A stretch of 31,920 nucleotides of DNA. Source: Anaeromyces robustus (lineage: Eukaryota > Neocallimastigomycota > Neocallimastigomycetes > Neocallimastigales > Neocallimastigaceae). The notes beneath the pieces are model-generated. The model was given only the letters and a program-made list of their open reading frames with translations, searched no databases and was not told the origin of the DNA. Shown here one piece after another: positions 1-12,055 of the stretch; the stretch's first letter is position 1, and each line of letters begins with the position of its first letter. Location of the stretch: positions 27,501 through 59,420 of the forward strand of contig MCFG01000411.1 in assembly GCA_002104895.1 (NCBI GenBank). Reading direction: 5' to 3'. A program made the translations under genes and the position numbers.

Positions 1-92
1 CATTTTTAATTATATTAATAGCATTACCATTTTCTAATTATAAAAGATCATTTATTTCATTCTTTCAAGATATTTAATATTTTTATATATAA

Positions 93-567
93 CTATATTT
101 CTAATCTATCAAATAATTTTTGTTTTAATTTAACACCTATTTCATTAAATATATTTTTTTTTTCGGTTCCGGTCATTTTTCCATTTAGTTTATTATTTGA
201 TCTGATCTTTTCATTACATTCAGTTATATATTTTATTATAATAATATTATTATTATTACCACCTAATCCACTAAACACAGAATTTAACATATTTTTATGA
301 ATAGAATTTTTCTATAATAGGAATACCTTTATGAAAAAAAAAAATATTTATTTTGGAAAAAATTCTTCATCTATTTCATAAGATGTTTCATCTTTTTTCA
401 ATTTCTTTTTTTATTGTAATAGGATTAATATTTATTTTTTTATATCCATTGCAAATTAACAAATGAAATCGCTCAATATTATTAATAGTACTTCTATAAA
501 TGCTAAATTGGCTTCATTAATAATATTTATATTTTTAGGTGTCTGATTTATTAGAACTACAATACAT
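93..567 (-). pseudogene. Decayed relic of a secreted acidic protein gene (paralog of the 12.06-13.02 kb locus)
   Basis: No known function. Read on the minus strand, short open pieces in different frames line up in order with the fuller pseudogene at 12056-13019. First comes YCSSNKS (near 567), then a piece with CNGYKKININP, matching CGTKKDVNKINP of the other copy. Last is a 65-codon open stretch (93-290) containing EKKNIFNE, matching EKKDIFNE. Stops and frameshifts separate the pieces, and the signal peptide is not recognisable at the 5' end, so this is a dead copy. The window edge may cut off the 3' part: ENGNAINIIKN-like residues can be read near position 1-40 in another frame. The pairing comes from eye alignment only, which limits confidence. 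Confidence 0.5.
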
Positions 568-1026
568 TTAATTATTAAAAATAATAATAAAATACAAATT
601 TAAAAAATTTCATATTTAATGTCCGTAATTGTGTAACCAAAAAAAAAAGTGGAGAAAATTGATATAAATATAGATATTTTATTGAAAATTTTATAAAACA
701 AACTAAAATCATTTTAAAATATTAATATAAATTTAAGTTTGTAAATAAAATTTATATATTTTTTTTATTTTTATAAATTAATTATTATACAACATTCAAA
801 AGTATATATATACATGAATAATAAATATAGAATAAATTAAATGCAATTAATAAATAATAAATAATAATAATTATTATATAATATTATAAATATTTTAATA
901 AATATATATATTTAAAGAAATATATAAAATAATTGTTAGTTGATTTGAAATATTATAATATATATTTTAATTTTATCGTATTTATAAAATTATTATTAAA
1001 TATAAATTATTATTTATAGTTAACCA
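568..1026. other. Non-coding AT-rich spacer
   Basis: Only A/T-rich simple sequence, with no open frame of coding character. It forms the 5' flank of the plus-strand ORF starting at 1027 and ends in ATTTATAGTTAACCAATG. No clear regulatory element is visible. Confidence 0.6.
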
Positions 1027-2520
1027 ATGTTGTCAAGTAAGGAAGAAAATACAAAATTATTTTTCAAGGAATTAAATAATAATCCATGTAATATTGAATT
1101 ATTATGCTCTCTTTCAAAAAAAGGAATATTTTTATTTGATATTTTATATAAATATGAAAATATAAAATATCATGAATATGTGGTTGATTTGAGTTTAGAA
1201 AATGATCAATATTTTATGATATATAATGATAGACAATATAAAAGATTTATTGAATTAATGAAATTATATAAGATTAAATCAAAAGAAAAACATTTTGCTA
1301 TAGATTTATACTTTGGATTAGCAATACCTAATGAATTTTTTATATCAAAACTCATAAATGATGAAGATTTTTTAATTAATTTATATGGTACAGATTTCAC
1401 AGATTCAATACTTTATTTTTTGTTAAAATATAATTATATTTCATCTAGTATTTTTCAAATGTTTAAAAATGATTATTATTGTTTCGAAAGTACTATTACT
1501 TATATTATTTTTATTGATATGATTTATTTAAAAAATGAACAATATGATTTAACAAAAATGAATAAATTCATAAATTCAAAAGTATTTTTCAATTATATAT
1601 TGGGTGTTGGTAGAAATATTGAAGGTTTAGAATTTATAATAAATAATATTATTGATAAAATTGAAGATAATTATTGTTACGATGAAATTCGTATTGGTTA
1701 TAAATATCCACTTGAAATATTAAAAAAATATTCCAATAAACTATATAAACCAAATATTTTATATTTTAAACATCCAAATAAATATATTGAAAGTGTTATT
1801 AATAATAAATACGGAGATAAAGGTTTAAAGCGTATACATACTTATTTAAAATACGATGGAATGATCTCATCTATAAATGATTTGTGTCAACCTTTTGATA
1901 TATATAAAAAACCTGAAACTTATAGTAATTATAAATTATTAAATGATAATATATATAAAGAGAAAGATTGTAATCACTATAAATTATATGAGAATTCCGA
2001 ATTATGGATGGGAAATAAAGATTTATTTAACTTAAACTTTAATATGAAAAGATATGATTTTGACGACGACGACGACGATATATATGAATATTCTTATGAA
2101 ATGTTACTAAATCTCAGTGATACATTCATAGAAAAATATTTAAATGATATTGAATTATTAAAAATATTAAAAGACTATAATTATATTATTGATAAATATA
2201 ACAATGATAATTTACTACAAAGTAATTATCTTTATTATATTTCAGTTAAATGTTGTATATTAGGATCGTTAATTTATAATGATCATAATAAATTTATTAT
2301 ATACATATTAACTCAAATGATAAATCATTATGAACATATTAACATGTATTATAAACCTCAAGAAAATGAAATATATTTTTACAATAATGGAGGAAGAAAT
2401 GATGATTGGCCATTTTCTTTAAGTAAAATGATATGGGAAACAGTTTGGGGAATAACAAATAAAAAATCAGAAAGTATATTTTGGTTTGATCCAAATGCGC
2501 CAGAGTCTGATCAATATTAA
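1027..2520 (+). CDS. Uncharacterised 497-aa protein, possibly 3'-truncated
   Basis: I do not recognise this family. The product is rich in Ile, Tyr, Asn, Lys and Leu and reads as a largely helical soluble protein, with no signal peptide and no obvious membrane segment. Features are a six-Asp run at about residues 345-350, encoded by repeated GAC codons that stand out from the A/T-ending usage nearby, and a Trp-containing C-terminal part (SKMIWETVWGITNK) ending in DPNAPESDQY. The first ATG follows an AT-rich leader, so the start is plausible but untested. Immediately after the TAA the same frame continues as KFKGTSFEEYIRKIS, and coding-like sequence continues to about 2911 with frameshifts. 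The stop may therefore be a premature one in a longer ancestral gene. Coding character is good; function is unknown. Confidence 0.7.
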   Translation: MLSSKEENTKLFFKELNNNPCNIELLCSLSKKGIFLFDILYKYENIKYHEYVVDLSLENDQYFMIYNDRQYKRFIELMKLYKIKSKEKHFAIDLYFGLAIPNEFFISKLINDEDFLINLYGTDFTDSILYFLLKYNYISSSIFQMFKNDYYCFESTITYIIFIDMIYLKNEQYDLTKMNKFINSKVFFNYILGVGRNIEGLEFIINNIIDKIEDNYCYDEIRIGYKYPLEILKKYSNKLYKPNILYFKHPNKYIESVINNKYGDKGLKRIHTYLKYDGMISSINDLCQPFDIYKKPETYSNYKLLNDNIYKEKDCNHYKLYENSELWMGNKDLFNLNFNMKRYDFDDDDDDIYEYSYEMLLNLSDTFIEKYLNDIELLKILKDYNYIIDKYNNDNLLQSNYLYYISVKCCILGSLIYNDHNKFIIYILTQMINHYEHINMYYKPQENEIYFYNNGGRNDDWPFSLSKMIWETVWGITNKKSESIFWFDPNAPESDQY

Positions 2521-2911
2521 AAATTTAAAGGTACAAGTTTTGAAGAGTATATAAGAAAAATAAGTATATTTTTAGTGATTTTGAAGTATATTAACCTAAG
2601 CTTCAAGATTTAGGAGAGATTATTAATGATATCGTGAAATCAAAAAGCGGACGGATGAATCAATTGAAGAGAATTTATGTATAAGTGTTATTAAAAATAG
2701 AATAGTAATAAATGAATGTGACGATTATACTGTTATGAAATATGTCAAACCATCAAAGTTTATCATAAGTAATCATAAATGTATTAGTGGTATTGACGAG
2801 ATAATGATTATCCATATTCTCAATATTACGTAAAGTTAAGTAATTACGACAGACATAATGAAAAACAACTATAGGAATTCATAACTGATATATCTAATCT
2901 ATCAAATTAAA
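2521..2911 (+). pseudogene. Frameshifted 3' remnant following the 497-aa ORF
   Basis: This stretch has richer composition than the surrounding spacer and holds consecutive open pieces in shifting frames. In order they include KFKGTSFEEYIRK (in frame with the upstream ORF), PKLQDLGEIINDIVKSKSGR, ECDDYTVMKYVKPSKFIIS and DNDYPYSQYYVKLSNYD, ending in EFITDISNLSN before a TAA near 2911. In-frame stops occur near 2595 and 2870. The simplest reading is the eroded C-terminal part of the upstream gene. A separate dead gene is the alternative. Confidence 0.55.
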
Positions 2912-4103
2912 ATAGTTTAATGAATACATTTACTTGTTTTTATTTATATACATTCAAATAATATTATACTAATTATATATATATATATATATAATTATAT
3001 ATGCTTTAAAAAAAAAAGTTAAAATAAACCAAACAATTAAAACAAACAGATAAATAAATAAATAAAATAAACAAATAAATAAATAAAACAAACAAATAAA
3101 TAAATAAAACAAATAAAACAAATAAATATAAATAAATAAAATCTATTACATATTATATATAAATTAAATATTATATATAATATAATCAATATAAAAAGTT
3201 AATATGTAAAATATCTAAAAAAATCTAAATAAAAAAAAAAAAAAAATGGATATATTTAATAAACGAATGGTCAATTCTTATAACTATAACTTTTTTTCAC
3301 TTAAGGCTTATAAATATTATAATTAATACTTTATTTTGTCAACTAGTCATAATAATTCTAATTTTAATAATATAATATATTATGATGTACTTATAAATCA
3401 TATTTTTAATAATAAATCAAAAAATTAAAAATGTACTTTTTTTTTTTCTCTGTTTTTATTTTTATTTTTTATTTTTTATTTTTTTTTTTTTTTTATTTTT
3501 ATTTTTTTTTATATTTATATATTATATTTTATTTATTAAAATCAATAATTAAAAAGAATTAAATATAATAGATAATATAGAAACTTATAACATATTAAAT
3601 AAATATGTAATATTATTTTAAAAAAAAAAAAATTAAATAAATTATTTATAAAATAAATACTTAAATTATTATAAAAAAGGGGAAAAAAATAAGAAAAGAA
3701 AAATTGTATATAAAAGTTTTTTAATATTATTCTAAAAAAAGAAAAAATTATTTAAAAAAAGAAAATAAAAAAAAAAAAACAGTAATAATAAAAATTTAAA
3801 AAGCAAAAATATAATAAGTTTCAAAAAATGAAAAATTTATTAAAAAGATAGATAAAATAATTATATATAAATATAATATATATAATAATAGTAGACAACA
3901 TTACACTAATAATAAACGTTTTAATGAAAAAAAAAAAAAAAAAACTATAAATAAATTTTTCATTAAAAGTTTATAATTAAATTAAATTAATTGTACTTTA
4001 CTATTATTTATAGAATGTGGATTGAAATTTTAATTTTTACTTTTTTTTGTAAGAAAGAATATTAATAAATTCATTCATTAACTAATAAAAAAAATTTTTT
4101 TAT
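2912..4103. other. Non-coding AT-rich region with simple repeats
   Basis: Holds an AT dinucleotide run near 2971-2991, AAAT/AAAC tetranucleotide tracts at about 3045-3140, and several poly(A)/poly(T) runs (3232-3246, 3478-3510, 3929-3944). No coding sequence seen. It is the 3' flank of the GH114-type gene. Confidence 0.6.
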
Positions 4104-5040
4104 TTAATTCTTTTTTAAAACAGTTGATTTTACAACTCTAATTATTTTTGGTGTTGCTTTTTTAGATGTAGATGTAGTTTTTTTAGTTGAGGAAGTTCTT
4201 TTAGTTGAGGATGATTTCTTGGTAGAAGAAGTCTTTTTAGTTGAAGATTTTTTAGTTGAAGATTTCTTAGTGGAAGAAGTCTTTTTAGTTGTAGTTTTTT
4301 TAGTTGAAGATTTCTTAGTTGAGGAAGTCTTTTTAGTTGAAGTTGAAGATTTTTTTGTTGAGGATTTCTTAGTTGAAGAAGTCTTTTTAGTTGAAGTTGA
4401 AGATTTCTTAGTTGTTGTAGTTTTTTTAGTTGAAGTCTTTCTAGTTGAAGTTGAAGATTTCTTAGTTGTTGTAGTTTTTTTAGTTGAAGTCTTTCTAGTT
4501 GAAGTTGAAGATTTCTTAGTTGTTGTAGTTTTTTTAGTTAAAGAAGTCTTTTTAGTTGAAGTTGAAGATTTCTTAGTTGTAGTTGTAGATTTCTTAGTTG
4601 TAGTTGTAGATTTTTTGGTTGTAGTTGTAGATTTCTTAGTTGTAGTAGTTGACTTTTTTGTTGTTGTTGTAGTTTTAGTTGTAGTTTTTGGTTTTGTAAC
4701 TGTAGTAGTGGTTTTTGTTGTAGTTTTTGGTTTTGCAATTGTAGTAGTAGTAGTGGTAGTAGTGGTAGTTTTTGTTGTAATTTTTGGTTTTGCAACTGTA
4801 GTAGTAGTAGTAGTCGTAGTGGTGGTGGTGGTGGTGGTGGTTTTAGTTGTAGTTTTTGGTTTTGCAACTGTAGTAGTAGTAGTGGTTGTTGTAGTAGTAG
4901 CTACTGTTTTTGGTTTGGCAACTGTAGTGATTGTTGTAGTAGTAGCTACTGTTTTTGGTTTGGCAACTGTAGTAGTAGTGGTAGTAGTAGTGGTAGTTTT
5001 AGTTGTAGTAGTAGTAGCTACTGTTTTTGGTTTTGCAATC

Positions 5041-5075
<35 letters not shown>

Positions 5076-6433
5076 TGTAGTAGTAGTAGCTACTGTTTTT
5101 GGTTTTGCAATCGTAGTAGTAGTAGTAGTAGTACTTTTAATAATTTTAGAACTAGATTCACCAGAAGATTGATATTCACAAAATTCTTCATAAACAAATC
5201 GAGTATAAGGATAATTTAAATTTTGACTAGGACTTTTAATAATAATACTTAATTTGTTACCATTTGTCATACCATCAATTTCAGAACAAATTTTACTAAT
5301 AAATTTTTTATTACTGACTAAACCATACAGTGCTACAAATACTGGTTTATTTTTTTGTAAAAAAGAATTATATTCTCCACATTCTCTATAATTTGAACAT
5401 TCTTCATTAATAGCAAAATCAAAATCATCTTTTAATACATCTAAAAGTTCAATACAATTTTTAAGACCTGCAGCTAAATTATGAGAATGAGCTTCTTGAG
5501 CTAACCAACGATTATAAGAAATTTGATCTTCTTCTGTTAAAGCATCATCCCATTCTGTAGAAGAATAAGCATCAATATTATCAAATTCTACTCCATCACA
5601 TCCTTTATTTTGAGCTAAATCTAAATAACTTCTTATAATTGGTTTAATACCTTCAATTCTATAATCAAGCCAATATTCATCCCAATCTTCCATTTTAGTT
5701 CTTATAAGACCTTTAACATTTTTCATTTCTTTAGCTTCATCTCTAAATGGTTCATATGTTCCAGCAGAAAAATAACAAATTACTTTTAATCCATTATTAT
5801 GTAATTTAGTTATTGTAGTTTTGGTAACTTCAAATAAATCAATATCAATTACATCAAGTTCACCATTTTTACTATATTAATAATTATAATTAAAAATTAT
5901 TTTTTTAAAAAAATTAAATGTAAAAAAAAAAAATTAATTAGTTAAATTAATTAATTAATAAAACTTAATTTAATATAATACTAATAAATATTTTATTTTA
6001 TATATATAAAATAATACATACTATAGATATAATATATATAGTATATCTATTTTTTATATATTTATATTAGATATAATGATAATAATAACTTTTATAAATT
6101 TTATATAGAAAATAGATTATGTACTATAGATTTAATATATTTTTTATCTATTATATATATTAAATATAATAATCATAATAATAATAATTATAACGGCTAT
6201 ATTTTATCATCATTATTCTATATTCTATTCTATATAAATATACTATTTTTTATATCTATTATATATTCTAAATATTTTATATATAAATTTACTTACATTG
6301 TCATGTCATTGGGATTATCACTTAAATTCCAATTCCAAGTTAAACCAGCCGTTGGTTGCCAATAAGCATTGACAACTGAAAAATTAATAATGGTAAAAAA
6401 AAATAAGAAAATTTGAAAACTTTTAGAATTCAT
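4104..6433 (-). CDS. Secreted GH114-type endo-alpha-1,4-polygalactosaminidase with Thr/Lys-rich tail, two exons
   Basis: Exon 1 is 6433-6297 and exon 2 is 5871-4104, giving 634 aa. The exon 1 ATG opens a signal peptide (MNSKSFQIFLFFF..., cleavage after VVNA, about residue 23) and then YWQPTAGLTWNWNLS, typical of the start of GH114 domains. The domain spans about residues 24-280. It includes VICYFSAGTYEPFRD (76-90), GCDGVEFDNID (136-146, with the acidic residues expected in the active site) and FAINEEC (198-204). GH114 enzymes cleave alpha-1,4-linked galactosamine polymers outside the cell. Residues 281-634 are low complexity: eight x-K-P-K units (mostly AKPK) set in Thr runs, then Lys/Ser/Thr repeats ending in VVKSTVLKKN. 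This is a probable O-glycosylated linker plus polycationic tail, and no dockerin is present. An internal Met at 5726 would lose the signal and part of the barrel, so the spliced start is preferred. Confidence 0.85.
4200..5140 (-). repeat. Trinucleotide-derived repeats encoding the Thr/Lys tail
   Basis: GTA/GTT-type repeats on the plus strand correspond to ACT/ACA Thr codons on the minus strand, interspersed with AAG/AAA Lys codons. Near 4800-5140 the block has AKPKTVA-TTTT units; near 4200-4680 it has KKSSTSTKK/TTTTKKS units. It lies wholly inside the GH114-type coding frame. Confidence 0.8.
5872..6296 (-). other. Spliceosomal intron of the GH114-type gene (phase 2, 425 bp)
   Basis: On the minus strand exon 1 ends ...ATGACAAT and the intron begins GTAAGT (6296-6291). 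It ends in AATATAG at 5872, and exon 2 resumes TAAAAATGGTGAACTTGA. Joining keeps one frame (residue 46 is Ile) and yields a contiguous GH114 domain. The interior is almost pure A/T with several stops in every frame. Confidence 0.85.
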
Positions 6434-7600
6434 TTTAATTTTTTTTTTCTTAATTGTAACTTTCTTTTCTTTCTTTTTTTTTTTTTAATTATAATTAACA
6501 ATGATAAAATTTCTTAAAATTTTATATTTATTAATTTAAAATTGTAATAACAATCAATTATAATTTTTAAAACTTATTAATTTAAATATATATATATATA
6601 AATACAATTTTAACAATTTTTATTATAATATGAATTCAAAGATTATATTAATTTTTTTTTTATTAATTGTAATAACAATTAATAATTTTATAAATAAATT
6701 AGAATTTAAAAATTTAAAATTTAAAAATCATGTATATACAAATTTAAATATTAAATTTTTAAAATGAAATTAAAAAAAAATAAAAAAGAATTTAAAATCT
6801 ATATGACATATAAATTTTTTTTTCTATTATATTATGGATTGTATATATGAGGTTTTATACATTTAATGTCTTTAACTTATGTGTATGATACAAAAAAAAA
6901 AAAAAATATGTAGTTATGCATATATGCAAATATTTTTTTTTTTTATTTTTTCCTTCAGGTTATTGTGTTTGATAAAAAATAAAGTTTAAATATTAAAGAA
7001 TAAGAAAGATAAATTGTTTTTCTTTTTTCTACTTTATAAACTTTATATACAATACTTTATAAATATTATTCTTTTTTTTTTATATAATAAAAAATACCAT
7101 AGTTAAAAAGTGAAGAAAATTAAAATATGGGGAAAAAAATACACTTTTATATAAGATGAAAGGAAAAAAAAAAGTTTGGTTTGGAATAAATAAAAATATT
7201 AATTTTTTTATAATTTATTAAAAAATAATCCATTAGTGTTTTTGTTTATATTAATTTATATTAATATTATTATTCTATGATTATATTTATATTATATTAT
7301 ATTATATTATATTAAATTATATTATACTATTATATTATATTATACTATTATATTATATTATATTTAATTAATAATATATTTTATATTTTCATTATTTTGA
7401 TTAAAATGATTATTTTTTTTTTTTTTTTAATATAAATAAAAATATAAATTGGATACATTTTTACTGCTTTTATATATATATAAATATGAATCATTTCTTT
7501 AAAAAAAAAAAAAAAAAGTTTATATAAAGAATATATAAATGAATAAATATTATATATATAAATAAATTAAATTTATTTATGATAATGATATTAATACTTG
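6434..7600. other. Upstream region of the GH114-type gene, no gene seen
   Basis: Non-coding and A/T-rich, with pyrimidine-rich sequence just upstream of the start (6441-6486), TATAT runs near 6590 and ATATT/ACTAT repeats at 7280-7370. It presumably holds the promoter, but no specific element can be assigned. Confidence 0.5.
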
Positions 7601-7617
7601 TTATATAAAATTAAAAA

Positions 7618-7641
7618 ATATTATCATTAATGATTTTATAT

Positions 7642-7736
<95 letters not shown>

Positions 7737-7812
7737 CTTATTATTTATTATAATAAGAAATATTATCATTAATGATTTTATATTTATTTATTTATTTATT
7801 AATTGTTATTTA
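7618..7812. repeat. (TTTA)n microsatellite with a duplicated leader
   Basis: About 25 TTTA units run from about 7640 to 7737. The 20-base leader TATTATCATTAATGATTTTA starting at about 7619 is repeated at about 7761 and again followed by TTTA units. The whole leader-plus-tract module therefore appears tandemly duplicated. Confidence 0.8.
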
Positions 7813-10595
7813 TTAATTAATTGTTATTTATTTATTTATTATATTATTTATATTTTTGTTATAAATAAAATTTCCATTTTCTACCATTTGTTTATATTAA
7901 TAATAAATAAAAAACCTCTAAATAATAATAAATAAAACAAAATCAATATATTAAAAGTAACATTCTAATTATATTTTATAAATTATAATTATTTATATTT
8001 AACAATTTATATTTTATAAAAAATAATCTATAATAATATAATAATCTATAATAATACAATATAATAAACTTTTATTTTAATTGATTATTTTTTTATTTAT
8101 TGTTTTTTTATTTTTTTATTTGACGCTTTATTGCTTTTATCTTTATTTTTTTTCTATTTTTAGTAATTATTTTTAACGTTGGCTTTTTACTTTATTTTAT
8201 ATATAAACCAGTTATTTTAATCATTTTTATCACTTTTATCAATGTAATTTTTAAATAATAGTATCTAAGTAATCAAGAAAGTAAGAATGATTTATTTATT
8301 AAAAAAAATTCAAATTTAAAAGTTTAAAATAATATTAATAAGAAATGTATTTTATGTATGACTATTTTTATTAACGGTAATTATAGTAAAAGAAAAAAAA
8401 AAAAAAAAAAGAGTAAAAAAAATCATGGTAAAAAAAAGTATATTAATTAAAATTTGAGGCGCAACAAAATAAAAAATCAAGAAAAGATAAAAAAATTTAT
8501 AGCCACATTCTATAATAAATTCTATGGTGAAATACAAAAAATAAACAAAACATAAACAAATAAATTGATAAAAAAAAATAAAAGTAAATAAATAAAAATA
8601 AAAATAAAGGTAATTAACGATAATATTGAAAATTTTATTATATTTTATTATATTATACTTTATTTTGTTCTATTTTATTTTATTTTATTACTTGTGTATT
8701 ATTATATTTTTAAAGTTTAGTTTATATTTTACTTTTGGTATTTTTACTTTTTCCTTTTTTGCAAATTATATTTTCACCTTTAGTTTTTATTTTTTTTTTT
8801 TATTTTTGGGTTATTTTTTTCCTTATTTTTTTTATCATTTTCTTGTATGTATGAAAAACAAAAAAAAAAAAAATAAAATAAAATAAAAACGGATGATAAA
8901 AAAACAATATATTACAATATAATACAATATATTTTGTTTATTATTTGTTTATTTATTAAAATAAAATAAAATAAAATGTTTTTGATAGGTGAAATGTTAT
9001 AGAATAATAATTAATAATTCATTTTAAATAATATAAATATAAATAAATATAAATAAATATAAATATAAATAAATATAAATAAATATAAATATAAATAATT
9101 AAAAAAAACGTGAAAAAAAAAAAAAAGTAAAAATTATCCATGGTGAAAATAAATAAAAAAATAAAAAAATCTTTTTTTTTAAAGTTTTTTATTTATTAAT
9201 ATATTGATGGATTATACTTTAATTAATAATATATTTAATTATATTGATTATATATTATCCATTATATAATTAAATACTGTTAATATATTATATAATAAAT
9301 AAATATATTAATAATTTTTTTTTATTGATGAATCATTTTTTATCAAATAAAAATTAAAAAGAAAATATAATTTTTTTTATTAGTATTAAGTCTTAACTTT
9401 TTGGAATAACTTTTAAATAAAATAATAATAATATTATTATTATAATTATTATTAAACAAGTGTTAATATTTAAAATATTCATATTAACATATTTATTCTA
9501 TATATATTTATTTATTTATACATTTATTTATTAAGATTTATTTCAATGTATTTTCTTTTATTCTATTAGAATTTATTTATTCATTTATTTATTTTATTTG
9601 AGGTATAACACTTTTAAGGTTCAGAAAATTTTTAAATAAGGAAAGAATTTTGTTTTAATAAAATTTATTATATTTATTAATTATTTATTATATTTTTGAA
9701 CTTAATTTTTTTTTGTCTACATTTTATATTAGGTATTTTTAATTCTTTTTATACTTTTAAAATTATAATTATTTAATATTTGTATAATTATTTCTTTACC
9801 TTATTTTTAAGGAGAAAAATAAGGAGTTTATAATTATAACTAATATAAATAATTAATTATATTTTACCTAATGTTATAAAACTATAATTAATGTAAATAA
9901 TACATTAATTTATGTATATAATAAAATAATTTTATAGATTTTATGTTCTTATATTATTAATTAATTTCTTAATAAATTTATGTATTGTAATAAAATTTAA
10001 TACGTATTAAATTATTATATAATTTACATTATATAATAATTTATTGTGGCGCATTATTTACTAATAATTTTAAATTTATGTTTATTTTACTTCATATTTT
10101 TTTATTTTTATTTATTTACTGATTTAAAATGTTTTATAACCAATCATTCTTTAATAAAATCATTATTTATTCATATAATCCATTTCAACTTCTTTATTAT
10201 CAAAAATATTTAAAAAAAAAATTATATTTAGAAATATATAAATATAGAGTCTTATATATTATTTTATACTCATATAAATATATAAAATTTAGACTCAGAC
10301 TTAAAATAAATAATTTTATTATTTATTATTATATTTATTATTATTTATAATATTACAATGAGAAATAAAGATACTAATAATTATTTTTAAGTATTTATTA
10401 TTATTATTACTTTTGTTATGATATAATAAAATTTTTATATGTTTATGTTACGAATGCTACGTTTTTTTTATTTTTTCTCTTTGTGCTATGTATGATAAAA
10501 ATAAAGTTTTTAAAGTAGAAAAAAAAATCAATTATTTTATCTTCTTTTTCAATAACCTATACATATATAATATGAAATAAATATAATTTTTAATA
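7813..10595. other. Long non-coding region, repeat-rich
   Basis: I see no gene. Contents are poly(A) and poly(T) runs, AAATAAAT tracts (about 9030-9100), and short A/T palindromes including a 20-bp one with a central CG at 9994-10013 (AATTTAATACGTATTAAATT). Open frames here (for example 8626-8886 and 10129-10350) consist of Phe/Ile/Tyr/Leu from A/T simple sequence and lack coding character. Confidence 0.6.
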
Positions 10596-11057
10596 TTACA
10601 AAATGAAAAAAATGGAAATCAAATTAAAAAAAATTACTTTATCAGCTGTAATCAACGAACTATTTTTTACGACCTTCAAAATAAATAACAAGTTTTCAGA
10701 ATTAAGTTTATCACATTCAATTAAATATTCAATAATATTATCGCCATTTTCATTTATATTTTCTATCCAAACATTATTTCTTAATAATAATTTTGCTATT
10801 TTAAAATTATTAAATTTTAAAGAATAAAATAGTAATTCTGTATTATTAATAATTGGAATATGCCTTTTTTGTTGTTGATGGAAGATAAATTTAATAATAT
10901 CATAAGAAATATTTTCTTTAATTAAATACATTACAGTTTCCTTAAAATAGTTCAATTTTTCTGAATGTATTTCATGACTAAGAAAAATTTCTTTAATTTC
11001 CTCTAAAGTTTTATTTTGTATCATTTCAATCAACTCTTTTTCATTATTTATTTTCAT
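10596..11057 (-). pseudogene. Truncated duplicate of the 393-aa ankyrin gene
   Basis: This 153-codon ORF begins MKINNEKELIEMIQNKTLEE. For its first 138 residues it is nearly identical to the 393-aa protein at 13304-14485, including HQQQKRHIPIINNTELLFYS and a short ankyrin-like segment (LKFNNFKIAKLLLRNNVWIE). After SSLITA the shared sequence stops abruptly and a 15-residue hydrophobic end from non-homologous DNA follows (DKVIFFNLISIFFIL). It carries the same upstream sequence as the long copy. It has a full start and 5' flank but only about a third of the protein, so it is best read as a truncated duplicate. Expression of a short product cannot be excluded. Confidence 0.75.
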
Positions 11058-11366
11058 TTTCTAAATACCTTCACTACTTCCTTTTGGATATTCAATTTTA
11101 ACTATAATATATTAAAAACGATTTATATAAATATTATATTAGTTTGTAATTGTAATATGATAAAATCATTTTACAAATTTAATTAAATAAACACTAATTC
11201 TTTATATTAATACTTTTTAGTAACAAATAAAAGTGGCAATAGAAATATAATTTTTATGTTATATAAAATATTTTTTAAAAAAAAAATAATATAGATATTT
11301 TATAATAATTATAATACTAACTTTGACTTGAAATTAATTTTTGTTTTTGTTAAGATTAATATATTT

Positions 11367-11663
<297 letters not shown>

Positions 11664-11732
11664 TAAAATAATTGTTACACAAAGTAAAAGTAATACGTTT
11701 ATAAAAACAATAATTCTTTAAAGTAAAGAATA

Positions 11733-11768
11733 ATGCTAAAATAAACTAACTTTATACTATTTTAGCAT
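11733..11768. other. Perfect 11-bp inverted repeat (hairpin), copy A
   Basis: ATGCTAAAATA at 11733-11743 and its exact reverse complement TATTTTAGCAT at 11758-11768 flank a 14-nt loop. The same structure is conserved at 15023-15059 in duplication copy B. Confidence 0.8.
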
Positions 11769-12055
11769 AAGTAAAAAATAGGTAATCCCAATGAAATTAA
11801 ATTATGAAATAATATCTTGTTTATATGTTTGATGAAAAATATATAAAATATCAGTCAAAAAATATTTTCTTTTTTCTTTTTTTTTTTTAAAAAAGAAAAA
11901 AACTATTTCTATAAAAAAAAATTTTTTTTAAAAATTTTTTATAAATCTAATTATAATGTAAAAGATTTTATATATAAAATTGTAAATTAAATATTCTTTT
12001 AATTAAATATTTAAATAATTTAAAAATAAAAATAAAAAAAAGAATATTCTTTTAA

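Noticed and set aside
4219-5172. Plus-strand open frame rich in Val (FLVEEVFLV, VVVV)
   Set aside because: It is the antisense of the Thr/Lys repeat of the spliced GH114-type gene and has no independent coding signal.
7630-7935. Open frame reading Leu-Phe-Ile-Tyr repeats (also 11328-11721 and 14754-15024)
   Set aside because: Produced by TTTA microsatellites, which lack stops in these frames.
8626-8886. 86-codon Phe/Leu/Ile/Tyr open frame resembling a membrane protein
   Set aside because: Derived from T-rich simple sequence. Hydrophobicity follows from composition, and there is no conserved motif.
9994-10037. A/T palindromes as a possible replication origin or MITE terminus
   Set aside because: A 20-bp palindrome with a CG centre is present, but short A/T palindromes are expected often at this composition and no flanking structure supports a call.
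10129-10350. 73-codon Tyr/Ile/Lys-rich open frame
   Set aside because: Composition matches the spacer background and no homologous features are seen.
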